Under the pieces are notes generated by a model that saw nothing but the letters and a program-made list of their open reading frames with translations, ran no database searches and was not told the origin of the DNA. DNA of 59,704 nt from Calidithermus roseus (GTDB taxonomy: Bacteria; Deinococcota; Deinococci; Deinococcales; Thermaceae). The stretch is from contig NZ_QWLA01000010.1 in assembly GCF_003574095.1 (NCBI RefSeq), positions 1 to 59,704 of the forward strand, in the 5' to 3' direction. The translations under genes were made by a program, and so were the position numbers. Positions 37,282 to 44,740 of this stretch are shown piece after piece (position 1 is the stretch's first letter; every line of letters begins with the position of its first letter).

Positions 37282-38742
37282 ATGAATGGTAATAACCTCA
37301 AGTATTTCTTCGTCGGCGCGTTCGTGGTGGCCTCGGGGCTGTGGGTGCTGGCAGTCACGATCCCAAACGCGTTCGCCCCAGGCACCCCCATCAAGTCGGC
37401 GGAGGTGAACGCCAACTTTAGCGCACTCAAGAGCGCGGTAGACCCCTTGCAGGCCTTCACGGCGAAACTTTCCACCACTCCCTGCGCGAGCGGGCAGGCC
37501 ATGGGTGGGGTGGGCGCAGATGGCACCCCTAACTGCGTGGCAGTGAGCGGCGGAGCCGGGCTGGTCAAAGTCGAGCACGATACCAGCCTGGCCGGGGAGG
37601 GCACCGCCGGCACGCCCCTGGGGGTGGCGGTGCCGCTCGCGCTGGAAAAAACCGGCGGCCAGGTGCTCGACCTCTCGGGCGGCGGGGTGGGCATCCCGGG
37701 CGCCACGCTGCGGGTCAGGAACACCAACCCCAGCAGCGGGATCGGGGCCGAGATCACCTCGCTGGGCGGTGACGCGGCTTTGGTCCTGCAGAAGCAATCG
37801 GCAGGCGGGCAGTTGCTCAAAGCCTTCGGCTCCAACGGGGGCGAGGACGAGTTCCGCATCGACGACAACGGCACCGTGACCTTGCGTAAGCCCAACAACA
37901 CCCCCAACATCACCCTCGACAACTCCAACGGGAGCATCAGCGCCAACGGCTTGAACTTTCCCTCGAGCGTGAGCCAGAAACTCAACTTGTGGGGCAGCCC
38001 TGGGAGCGACTATGGCATTGGCATTCAGAATGCCACCATGTACTACCGGGTGGACGCGCACGCCGGTGGCGGGGGATTCGCCTGGTACCGGGGCGGCGCC
38101 CACAGCGACAACACCTTCGACCCCGGCGGTGGCACCACCTTGATGACCCTGAGCCGGAGCGGCGAACTCAAGGCCAGCGGAATCGAAGCCAGGACGGGCG
38201 ATGCTGTCGCCATCTCGGGTACAAACAACAGCAGCAGCTGCACCTTATGCGTGAGCCAGGCCGGCAGTGGCGACGTCATCCGGGCCTGGGGGAGAGAATC
38301 GATCTTTCCCAAGTTCTGGGTGGACACCGACGGCAACGTGAACACGGTGGCGCAGTACTACGGCAAGGGCTACAACAACAACAGCGACAGGAGTGCCAAG
38401 ACCAATTTCGCCGACGTCAACCCGCTGAAAGTCCTCGAGCAGCTCTCGCGCGTGCCCATCCAGAGCTGGAACTACAAGACCGACCCCACCAGCGTGCGCC
38501 ACATCGGCCCTATGGCCCAGGACTTCAAAGCTGCATTCGGCCTGAACGGTGAGGACGACAGGCACATCTCGAGCATCGACGCACAGGGGGTGGCCCTGGC
38601 GGCGATTCAAGGGCTCTACGAGCTTAACCGGCAGCTAAAGAGCGAAAACAAGGCCCTTCAGGACCGGCTGGCCGCCCTCGAGAAACAGCTTTCGAGCCTG
38701 AAAGCGCTCGAGCAGCGCCTGGCCGCCCTGGAGGCACGGTAG
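37282..38742 (+). CDS. Fibre-like protein with S74 intramolecular chaperone domain
   Basis: 486 residues. An N-terminal membrane segment, YFFVGAFVVASGLWVLAVTI, is followed by FAPGTPIKSAEVNANFSALK, a stretch common at the start of bacterial fibre proteins. Then comes a long Gly/Ser/Asn-rich beta region (for example ITLDNSNGSISANGLNF). Near residue 367 the C-terminal S74/endosialidase-type chaperone begins: NNSDRSAKTNFADVNPL, IQSWNYKTDP and HIGPMAQDFKAAFGL. It ends in a coiled coil (LAALEKQLSSLKALEQRLAA). In phages this domain trimerises the fibre and cuts itself off at a Ser. A trimeric, membrane-anchored surface fibre is likely. TAGGAGGAG is the ribosome binding site. Confidence 0.78.
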   Translation: MNGNNLKYFFVGAFVVASGLWVLAVTIPNAFAPGTPIKSAEVNANFSALKSAVDPLQAFTAKLSTTPCASGQAMGGVGADGTPNCVAVSGGAGLVKVEHDTSLAGEGTAGTPLGVAVPLALEKTGGQVLDLSGGGVGIPGATLRVRNTNPSSGIGAEITSLGGDAALVLQKQSAGGQLLKAFGSNGGEDEFRIDDNGTVTLRKPNNTPNITLDNSNGSISANGLNFPSSVSQKLNLWGSPGSDYGIGIQNATMYYRVDAHAGGGGFAWYRGGAHSDNTFDPGGGTTLMTLSRSGELKASGIEARTGDAVAISGTNNSSSCTLCVSQAGSGDVIRAWGRESIFPKFWVDTDGNVNTVAQYYGKGYNNNSDRSAKTNFADVNPLKVLEQLSRVPIQSWNYKTDPTSVRHIGPMAQDFKAAFGLNGEDDRHISSIDAQGVALAAIQGLYELNRQLKSENKALQDRLAALEKQLSSLKALEQRLAALEAR

Positions 38743-38781
38743 CCGGAGTGGGGCTCGAGCCCCACCTATTGAGGGATTGTT

Positions 38782-40977
38782 ATGTGGCGAATTTGGATCG
38801 GATTGCTGGCGGCGCTGGCCCTTTCAGCCTGCGACCTCTCGGGCGGACCCAAGGGCAACAGCACATCGGCCTTCGTCCCTGCGGCTCAGGGGGGCAGCCT
38901 CGAGGTCGCCGGAGCCAGGCTGGTCATCCCACCTGCGGCGCTCTCTCAGGACACCACAGTGACGCTGGAGGTCAAGGAGAAACCCCTCGAGCCCGCCGAT
39001 AACCCCATGCAGCCCGTGGGCCCGGCGGTACGGGTGGATCTGGGCGGGGCCAACCTGAAACAGCCGGCCAGTCTACAGGCTCCCTACACCCCCGACAGCC
39101 AGCCCGCCTATTACCTCTACCTCCAGACCAGCCCTGAGCACGCCGGGGACGGGGGTCCGGCCACCTACGTGCGACCCATCGCCGGCCTCTCGCTGAGCGC
39201 GATCCGGGCTCAGGGCAACCCCCTGACCCTGGAGGTGCCCAGGGGCGGGCTGTATACCCCGGTTCGGGTGCGGCAGGTGCCCACCGAGGGCGGGGACAGC
39301 CCCTTGCAGGTACCCTTCTACTGGCAGGCCGGGTATCCCTGGTGCAGCCCTACCTCCATGGCCATGCTGATCGACTACTTCAAGCCGCTGCCGGGCATCG
39401 ATGGCCGTAAAGACGCTCCCACCGGGCGGGTGGCCAACTACACCCTCACCGACATGCTGGACTGGGGGCCGGCTCAGAGCGGCTGGGTAGGCGACTTCGT
39501 AAAGAACACCGGGGTGCCCCAGCGCCTGTGGAGCTGGCTGCGCTGGGACCCCAACCTCATGCCCAGCGCTCCCTTCACTGCCTATGCCATCCAGCTCACC
39601 ACCGGCTTCTTCGGGCTGGGTCCCAAGCGCCCGCTGGTGACCACCTCCGACCGTCAATTCCACGCCTTCGTCATCGTCGGGGCCAACGGCAAGGGGGTTT
39701 ATATCAACGATGGAAACGCCCGCTGGAACGGCACTCACCCCTTTATGAGCTGGCAGCAGTTCAAGGACTGGACCTGTAAGCTCAAAGACCCTAATGACCC
39801 CTCCAAGGGTTGCTCGTCAGAGCCCAACGAGGAACTGGGCACGCTGGTGATCTACGGTGAACCCCGACCGGAGAATGAGCGCAGGGGCTCGCTCGAGCTG
39901 GCCCCCTCCTCGCTCAGAATCTACGACCCTTATGGCACCTTGCTCTCCACAAGCAAGTGGGATGGCCGCTACCTGGGCGGATACCTCTTCGACGACGCCC
40001 AGGGCTTTGGCTATATCCCCTACGACGCCGACTCGGGTCACGCCATCCCCAGCAGCGCCAATCCCAGGCTGGACTTCAACGTGGTCAACCTCACCGGGGG
40101 CTCACTGGAGTATGAGGTGCTGGTGCACCTGCATGCCGGCGGTTTGCCCAGCACCACTAAGCGCAGCCTCACGGTGGGGGCGTATAGCCTGGCCTCCATC
40201 ACCCCCTACGACGGGCTGTTCAGCCTCGAGGAACTGGCCGGTCACAAGATCAGCAGCCTGACCCCCGCCTTCATAGAGATCGAGTTGCGGCAGGACGGGG
40301 TGGTGCAGGACGTCAAGGAGATTCGCTTCAAGGCTACCCCACCCACGCTGATTCCCCAAGTGACCATCACCCAACCCGCGCCGAACGCGACGGTGTACCG
40401 GGGCGTCACAGTGCAGCTTTCCGGCTTCGCCAGGGAGGGCACCCCCAGCCTGGACGTGCCCTGCGAGCGCCTTTCCTGGCGTAGCAGCGTGTCCGGCGAG
40501 TTTCCCGGTTCGGGGTGCAACACTTCCCTGACCTTCACCACCAACGGCCCTCGCACCCTGACCCTGCGGGCCATCGGGCGGCAGGGGGCCATCGCCGAGG
40601 CCAGCGTGAACGTGAACGTGGTGGACCCGCCGCCCAACCTGCCCCCGGCCATTGACGAGATGCACATCAAGGACGCAAACGGCAGCGAAGTGGGCGACGG
40701 GCAGCGGGTGGAGACCATGAAGCCTCTCAGCCTCTCGGTCGTAGCCCACGACCCTGAGGGTGACCCCCTCACCTATGCCTGGTCGGCCTGCAAGCCGGAG
40801 TGGACGCCGCTCGAGTGCGCCGGTTTAGGCGACCTTCCCACCAACCCCGACGGAAGCTCCAGCTTCGATCCCCTGCAGCGTGGGTTTGGCACCTGGACTT
40901 TCTACCTTTTTGTCAGGGATTCTCATTCTGCTACCTCCCGCACGCGCACTATCACCATTGCCCAGATCATCAAGTGA
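38782..40977 (+). CDS. Surface lipoprotein with C39-like cysteine peptidase and Ig/PKD-like domains
   Basis: 731 residues. The lipobox LALSAC (Cys17) predicts lipid anchoring. Residues about 35-165 form a ZU5-like beta domain (SLEVAGARLVIPPAALSQDT). A papain-like C39-type domain follows. Gln181/Cys186 lie in FYWQAGYPWCSPTSMAMLID, His near 293 in RQFHAFVIVGANGKG, and the third residue in VYINDGNARWNG. The C-terminal half has Ig-like repeats (ITQPAPNATVYRGVTVQLSG) and a PKD-like end (LSVVAHDPEGDPLTYAWSAC). The active-site reading is by pattern only. It is last in the operon, 39 bp after the fibre gene, and is followed by a strong terminator. It could process or crosslink surface proteins. Confidence 0.68.
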   Translation: MWRIWIGLLAALALSACDLSGGPKGNSTSAFVPAAQGGSLEVAGARLVIPPAALSQDTTVTLEVKEKPLEPADNPMQPVGPAVRVDLGGANLKQPASLQAPYTPDSQPAYYLYLQTSPEHAGDGGPATYVRPIAGLSLSAIRAQGNPLTLEVPRGGLYTPVRVRQVPTEGGDSPLQVPFYWQAGYPWCSPTSMAMLIDYFKPLPGIDGRKDAPTGRVANYTLTDMLDWGPAQSGWVGDFVKNTGVPQRLWSWLRWDPNLMPSAPFTAYAIQLTTGFFGLGPKRPLVTTSDRQFHAFVIVGANGKGVYINDGNARWNGTHPFMSWQQFKDWTCKLKDPNDPSKGCSSEPNEELGTLVIYGEPRPENERRGSLELAPSSLRIYDPYGTLLSTSKWDGRYLGGYLFDDAQGFGYIPYDADSGHAIPSSANPRLDFNVVNLTGGSLEYEVLVHLHAGGLPSTTKRSLTVGAYSLASITPYDGLFSLEELAGHKISSLTPAFIEIELRQDGVVQDVKEIRFKATPPTLIPQVTITQPAPNATVYRGVTVQLSGFAREGTPSLDVPCERLSWRSSVSGEFPGSGCNTSLTFTTNGPRTLTLRAIGRQGAIAEASVNVNVVDPPPNLPPAIDEMHIKDANGSEVGDGQRVETMKPLSLSVVAHDPEGDPLTYAWSACKPEWTPLECAGLGDLPTNPDGSSSFDPLQRGFGTWTFYLFVRDSHSATSRTRTITIAQIIK

Positions 40978-40984
40978 AGTAAAA

Positions 40985-41010
40985 CCCCTCCGGCCTAAAC
41001 CGGAGGGGTG
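40985..41010. terminator. Bidirectional terminator
   Basis: ACCCCTCCGG (40985-40994) pairs with CCGGAGGGGT (41001-41010) across a 6-nt loop. On the plus strand GCTTTAAT follows; on the minus strand TTTTA follows. It separates the surface operon from the convergent beta-barrel-like gene. Confidence 0.85.
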
Positions 41011-41026
41011 CTTTAATCGGGCGCTC

Positions 41027-41467
41027 TCAGAAGCCGATGTTCACACCGAAGGAGCCGCTCAGACCGAAGCCCGTGCTGCTACCGAAGAAGACCATGGGAT
41101 GAGCTTCGATGAAAAAGCCGATACCCGGCAGTCCCAGGTTGAGCCAGGTGCCCACCACGCCGCGCAGGCCGAGGTTGCCGCTGCCCAGCATTGAGAGGGA
41201 GTTGCCGTTGCCGAAGAACACCCCACCTCCGGCGTAGAGGTCGGTCAGGGGGATCTTGGCCAGCAGGTCGGCCCCGCCGCCAAACACCAGGGCTCCGCCC
41301 GTTCCCACCGGGCCGCCCGAGGCGTAGAGGCGGCCATCGAGCAGCAGGGGTACCAGGCCCAAGCGGATGCCCGCGCTCAGGCCGAAGGGGCCACCGATGC
41401 TGCCTTGCAGGCTTTGGGCAAAGGCCGGTGTGAGCAGAAGGACCAACAGCACGAGAAGTTTTTTCAC
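41027..41467 (-). CDS. Small secreted beta-rich (barrel-like) protein
   Basis: 146 residues from GTG 41467, with AGGAGG 6 nt upstream and TATACT (41487-41492) as -10. A signal peptide, KKLLVLLVLLLTPAFAQ, is cut after AFA. The mature part alternates hydrophobic and Gly/Ser residues (LYASGGPVGTGGALVFGGGA, GFFIEAHPMVFFGSSTGFGL) and ends in Phe, as outer-membrane beta barrels often do. It is short for a barrel and could be a homo-oligomer or a surface layer. No family recognised. It lies downstream of asd on the same strand but has its own promoter. Confidence 0.65.
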   Translation of the reverse strand: MKKLLVLLVLLLTPAFAQSLQGSIGGPFGLSAGIRLGLVPLLLDGRLYASGGPVGTGGALVFGGGADLLAKIPLTDLYAGGGVFFGNGNSLSMLGSGNLGLRGVVGTWLNLGLPGIGFFIEAHPMVFFGSSTGFGLSGSFGVNIGF

Positions 41468-41527
41468 GCCATACCTCCTGAGTCAGAGTATATCGACCAC
41501 GGCGCAGACAAAGTTGCGATTTGACCT

Positions 41528-41872
41528 TCAGGAGTCCTCGAGCCCTGCCCTCATGCGCTGCTGGATTTCCCGCAGAGCCTGGGCCCGCTCGAGCAGCACC
41601 GCCTGGGGCCGGCCCGGCTGGTAGCCCACCACGAGCTGCCGGACACCCAGCAGGCCCAGAGCGACCAGGAAGGCTTCCTTGAGCACCAGATCCTCCAGCC
41701 GCCCCACCCGCATCCCCCTGGAGGCCGGGCTCTGACGCACGAAGGTCTCGGCTTCCTCCCGCGAGAGCCACACCGGGGCCAGTTTCTGGCCTACCGACTC
41801 CATCACCAGGTGCTCGCCGGGGGCCTGGGGATCTTCCAGGACGTACCAGGTGGCCTCGAGAATCGCACGCAT
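41528..41872 (-). CDS. Hypothetical protein downstream of asd
   Basis: 114 residues, soluble. Sequence such as HLVMESVGQKLAPVWLSREE, AETFVR and FLVALGLLGVRQLVVGYQPG suggests a small alpha/beta fold. I do not recognise a family. It begins 5 bp after the asd stop codon, so it is surely in the asd operon and under the same threonine-type leader. Its link to amino-acid metabolism is contextual only. Confidence 0.6.
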   Translation of the reverse strand: MRAILEATWYVLEDPQAPGEHLVMESVGQKLAPVWLSREEAETFVRQSPASRGMRVGRLEDLVLKEAFLVALGLLGVRQLVVGYQPGRPQAVLLERAQALREIQQRMRAGLEDS

Positions 41873-41877
41873 GAGGG

Positions 41878-42876
41878 CTATCTTGCCACGGGCTCGAGCA
41901 GCAACTCGGCGATCTGCACGGCGTTGAGGGCGGCTCCTTTGAGCAACTGGTCACCTGCGATGAAGAAGTCCAGCCCGTTATCGAAGACTAAGCTCTTGCG
42001 CAGCCGTCCCACCTCGACGTTGAACTTGCCGGTTGCACTGTGGGGCAGCGGGTAGCGCTTGTTGGCCGGGTCGTCCACCAGGTCCACGCCGGGAGCCTGG
42101 GCCAGCACCTCTCGAGCCGCCTCCGGGGTCACGGGCCGCTCGAACTCGACCGTCACGGCCTCGCTGTGCACCCGCAGGGTGGGCACGCGCACGGCAGTGC
42201 ACGAGACCTTCACCTCGTAGTCGCCCATGATTTTCTGCGTCTCCCACAGCACCTTCATCTCTTCCTTGGTGTAGCCATTGTCCTGGAAGCTGTCGATGTG
42301 GGGGATGACGTTGAAGGGCAGGGGGTGGACGAAAACTTGGTTGGTGACCGGCTCGTTCTCGAGCCAGGCCCGCGTACCTTCCAGCAATTCCTGCATCCCG
42401 CTGGCCCCGGCTCCCGAGCTCGACTGGTAGGTGCTCACGATCACCCGCTTGGCCCTGAAGGCTTTGTGCAGCGGATAGAGCCCCATCAGCAAGATGGCGG
42501 TGGTGCAGTTGGGGTTGGCGATGAGGTTCTTGTGCCCCTTGATGGCGTGGGCGTTGACCTCGGGCACGATCAGGGGCACCCAGTCCTCGTAGCGCCAGGC
42601 CGAGGAGTTGTCGATGACGATGCTCTGCTTTGCCCAGGTGGGGGCGTACTGCTTAGAGAGGCTGCCGCCCGCGCTCGCGAGCACCACGTCTACTGGCAGG
42701 GGGCCTTCCGGCAGGGCTTCGATGAGGTACTCCCTGCCTCGGAACGTGACCCGCTTCCCCGCCGAGCGGGCCGAGGCGTAAAGCCGGAGTTCGGTCAGCG
42801 GGAAGTTCCGCTGCTCGAGCACCCGCAAAAGCTCCTGTCCAACTGCTCCCGTTGCTCCTACGATAGCGATTTTCAC
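41878..42876 (-). CDS. asd: Aspartate-semialdehyde dehydrogenase
   Basis: 332 residues. The NADP site is [20 protein letters not shown] at the N-terminus. The catalytic Cys is in [20 protein letters not shown] (about Cys129), and [20 protein letters not shown] and the active His in [10 protein letters not shown]-type context ([17 protein letters not shown]) follow. It reduces aspartyl phosphate to aspartate semialdehyde, the branch point to Lys, Thr and Met. GAGGAGG precedes the ATG. The leader in front encodes four consecutive Thr codons before a terminator, so threonine supply probably controls this gene and the hypothetical gene after it. Confidence 0.95.
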   Translation of the reverse strand: MKIAIVGATGAVGQELLRVLEQRNFPLTELRLYASARSAGKRVTFRGREYLIEALPEGPLPVDVVLASAGGSLSKQYAPTWAKQSIVIDNSSAWRYEDWVPLIVPEVNAHAIKGHKNLIANPNCTTAILLMGLYPLHKAFRAKRVIVSTYQSSSGAGASGMQELLEGTRAWLENEPVTNQVFVHPLPFNVIPHIDSFQDNGYTKEEMKVLWETQKIMGDYEVKVSCTAVRVPTLRVHSEAVTVEFERPVTPEAAREVLAQAPGVDLVDDPANKRYPLPHSATGKFNVEVGRLRKSLVFDNGLDFFIAGDQLLKGAALNAVQIAELLLEPVAR

Positions 42877-42899
42877 CCAGACCTCCTCACGCGCTAAAC

Positions 42900-42923
42900 A
42901 AAAAACCTGCCTATCTAGGCAGG
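42900..42923 (-). terminator. Leader terminator before asd
   Basis: On the minus strand CCTGCCTA pairs with TAGGCAGG, followed by six T and GTTT. It lies between the threonine leader peptide and asd, so it is an attenuator rather than the end of a gene. Confidence 0.8.
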
Positions 42924-42956
42924 GGCAAGCGACGACTCGGGGGAGTCGCCGCCTAG
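42924..42956 (-). promoter_or_regulatory. Attenuator folds of the asd leader
   Basis: Minus-strand RNA can form an 11-pair hairpin, GGCGGCGACTC with GAGTCGTCGCT (about 42926-42953), right after the leader stop codon. Alternatively CTAGGCGG (42949-42956), which includes the stop codon, can pair with CTGCCTAG in the terminator arm (42915-42922). The second pairing would prevent termination. Which fold a stalled ribosome favours is less clear than for aspS2. Confidence 0.55.
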
Positions 42957-42982
42957 GTAGTGGTGGTGCGAGCCAGGCTCAC
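42953..42982 (-). CDS. Threonine leader peptide MSLARTTTT
   Basis: GTG 42982 opens a nine-codon frame, MSLARTTTT, with four Thr codons in a row (ACC ACC ACT ACC, 42967-42956), then TAG. The start is 6 nt after a TATGGT box, so it is leaderless. It is followed by a terminator and asd, an enzyme of threonine synthesis. A run of the end-product's codons before an attenuator is the classical sign of ribosome-mediated attenuation. Confidence 0.75.
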   Translation of the reverse strand: MSLARTTTT

Positions 42983-42988
42983 GCCAGC

Positions 42989-43018
42989 ACCATAGCATCA
43001 CTCGGCCTTGCCGATCAA
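42989..43018 (-). promoter_or_regulatory. Promoter of the asd leader
   Basis: Minus strand: TTGATC (43018-43013), 18-bp spacer, TATGGT (42994-42989). The start codon of the leader peptide follows after 6 nt. The -35 lies inside the end of the upstream ferredoxin-like gene. Confidence 0.65.
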
Positions 43019-43312
43019 GGGGTGCCCCAGGTTTCCATCCGGGCCAAGTCCCCCAACGGATCTACGCTCCAGCCTCGCCAGCAGCAGGGCGAAATCGGCA
43101 GGGTCGGCCAGCACCAGCACCTCACCCTCCACCGCCACCGAAAAACCCTGGTTGCAGTGCGAGAGGCAGGAGGCGAACTCCACCTCCACTCCCCTCCCCA
43201 CGCCGCCGAAATAGCCGATGTCAAAGCGTTCTTCCAGCAGTTTCAGCCAGGCGCCAAAACTTTCCTCGCTGCCCCCATAGGCGTGGCAGCCGGTGCAGAT
43301 TTCCACTCGCAT
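42998..43312 (-). CDS. Thioredoxin-fold [2Fe-2S] ferredoxin-like protein
   Basis: 104 residues. MRVEICTGCHAYGG holds a CX2C pair at residues 6-9 and VEFASCLSHCNQGFSVAVEG a CX3C pair near 49-53. This four-Cys pattern and the beta-strand VLVLADPADF after it match the thioredoxin-like [2Fe-2S] ferredoxin domain. The spacing of the first pair is tighter than in classical members, so cluster binding is inferred. It starts 3 bp after the LolA-like gene on the same strand, so they form an operon. The asd promoter begins inside its 3' end. Confidence 0.65.
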   Translation of the reverse strand: MRVEICTGCHAYGGSEESFGAWLKLLEERFDIGYFGGVGRGVEVEFASCLSHCNQGFSVAVEGEVLVLADPADFALLLARLERRSVGGLGPDGNLGHPLIGKAE

Positions 43313-43315
43313 GTT

Positions 43316-43999
43316 TCAAGGTTTGCTGAAGAGGTCGGGGCTGAGGACGGGGTTGATCTGGTAGTCCTTGTACAGCAGGTCGGCGTAGGGGAAGCCCTCG
43401 CGGAACTCGAGGGCCTGCACGGGCACGGTGATTCCGCCTACGACCTGGGTTTTTTCGAAGGTGATGACGTTCTGCCTTGGCGTGAAGTAGCCGGCGAGGG
43501 TGCCGTCGTCGAAGAACATGAAGCCCTGTGAGACGCCCTTGGTCTTGGTCAGGACCTGGTGATAGCGCCGGTTCTTGTACATCACGTTCATCACGTAGCT
43601 GGCCTCGTCGCGTTCCTTGCCGAAGCGCAGCCCCGGCCACTCGCCATACAGCAAGTCCCACATGAAGTTTCCCGGCTGGGTGACGTAGATTCCCTCCTCC
43701 ACCTTGTCACCGCGCTTGGTAAAGGTGCGCTCCTTACTGTTGACCCGCACCGCCCCATCGATCTCGACGCGGCTGCGCAGGCCCACGAAGTCGAGGTAGA
43801 CCTTCAGCACGTTGACCTTGTCGGTGAAGGGCGGCTTGTACTCGAGGGTGTAGCTCAGGCTTTTGAGGTTCTTGAGCGCCTCGCCGCCATTGGCCTTGAG
43901 GCCGAGCTCGAGCCAGTAAGCAGGGTCTTTGTTGACGTTGTCCTGTGCCAGGCCCAGCAGGGCCCCCATCGCCAGCGCCACCAGCAGCAGCCGTTTCAT
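43316..43999 (-). CDS. Secreted LolA-like protein
   Basis: 227 residues from ATG 43999. A signal peptide, KRLLLVALAMGALLGLAQ, is followed by ALKNLKSLSYTLEYKPPF and a series of long beta strands (RTFTKRGDKVEEGIYVTQPG, FGKERDEASYVMNVMY, GFMFFDDGTLAGYFTPRQNV). The pattern resembles the unclosed beta-barrel of outer-membrane lipoprotein-sorting (LolA/LolB-like) proteins. Function is unknown. The longer frame upstream is rejected because no signal peptide would then be at the N-terminus. A GAGAAT box lies 7 nt before the ATG. Confidence 0.65.
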   Translation of the reverse strand: MKRLLLVALAMGALLGLAQDNVNKDPAYWLELGLKANGGEALKNLKSLSYTLEYKPPFTDKVNVLKVYLDFVGLRSRVEIDGAVRVNSKERTFTKRGDKVEEGIYVTQPGNFMWDLLYGEWPGLRFGKERDEASYVMNVMYKNRRYHQVLTKTKGVSQGFMFFDDGTLAGYFTPRQNVITFEKTQVVGGITVPVQALEFREGFPYADLLYKDYQINPVLSPDLFSKP

Positions 44000-44033
44000 G
44001 TGGAGGATTCTCCCATACCCGTAAGGAGAACGT

Positions 44034-44090
44034 ATGAGGCGAATGGGCTTCATCGCGAAGCCCAAGGTTAAGGGTGTTTGGCGTACGCTC
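44034..44090. repeat. Dispersed repeat, GGCGTACGC type
   Basis: AAGCCCAAGGTTAAGGGTG followed by TTTGGCGTACGCTCC, between the SufR-like gene and the LolA-like gene. Confidence 0.35.
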
Positions 44091-44097
44091 CCCACCC

Positions 44098-44697
44098 TCA
44101 ACCAATGCGATAGCGGCAACACCGCCCGCCTGCCGCGATGCGCTCCTCCCGCACCACCGGCAGGCCCAGGAGTTGCTGGTAGAGTTCCTGCTCGGTTTGA
44201 CAAAACTCGTAGTGCTCGGTGGAGAGGGCCAGTTTTGGGCAGCGGTTTTGCTCGAGGTACCAGTAGCCATCCTGCTGGTAGCACCTGGCCTGATAACCCT
44301 GTTCGGTGAGGTATTCCGCCAAGCGGCAGAGCTTGTCTGCCAGCGGCAAGCCCTCGAGCTGGGGAGTGAGTTCATTCAACAGCCTGGTATTGCGCAAGGA
44401 GAGCACCTCGAGCACCGCGCCCCGGCCAAAGAGGTCGTTGATGTGCTCGAGCAACTCGCTGCACAGCCGGACATACGGGGTCTGCTCGTCCACGGCGCTG
44501 AACACCTGACGGGGACGGCCCCGGCCCGCGCACTTTTCCTCCCGGCCCCTCACCAGCCCCTCGCGGCTGAGGTCCTCGAGGTGACGGTGCACCGCCACCT
44601 TGCTGATGCCCATGCGTTCGGAGAGTTCGGCGACGGTAGCTGGGGATTGCCGCAGGTGCTCGAGGATTCTCAGCTTGGTGTCGCTTAGACCTACCAT
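44098..44697 (-). CDS. SufR-like helix-turn-helix regulator with C-terminal cysteines
   Basis: 199 residues from ATG 44697 (GGAGGAG upstream). The N-terminal winged helix is ILEHLRQSPATVAELSERMG and ISKVAVHRHLEDLSREGLV. The C-terminal half carries cysteines in a spaced array: QARC, then X13, NRC, then X12, EFC, and a final GRCCRY. SufR, a repressor that senses an Fe-S cluster, has a similar array, so an Fe-S or metal sensor is likely. Mrp, an Fe-S carrier protein, is directly upstream on the same strand, supporting an Fe-S role. The target genes are unknown; autoregulation is plausible. Confidence 0.7.
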   Translation of the reverse strand: MVGLSDTKLRILEHLRQSPATVAELSERMGISKVAVHRHLEDLSREGLVRGREEKCAGRGRPRQVFSAVDEQTPYVRLCSELLEHINDLFGRGAVLEVLSLRNTRLLNELTPQLEGLPLADKLCRLAEYLTEQGYQARCYQQDGYWYLEQNRCPKLALSTEHYEFCQTEQELYQQLLGLPVVREERIAAGGRCCRYRIG

Positions 44698-44740
44698 CGC
44701 TCCTCCCCTTCCCAAAGCCGTGATCGCACCTTTAGTCCCA

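Noticed and set aside
37282-40977. Prophage
   Set aside because: The S74-type fibre protein has a membrane anchor and neighbours with lipoprotein signals; there are no capsid, terminase, integrase or lysis genes anywhere in the window.
42900-43000. Lysine riboswitch in front of asd
   Set aside because: The leader is only about 80 nt between promoter and terminator, too short for the roughly 180-nt lysine aptamer, and the four-Thr peptide explains the attenuator better.
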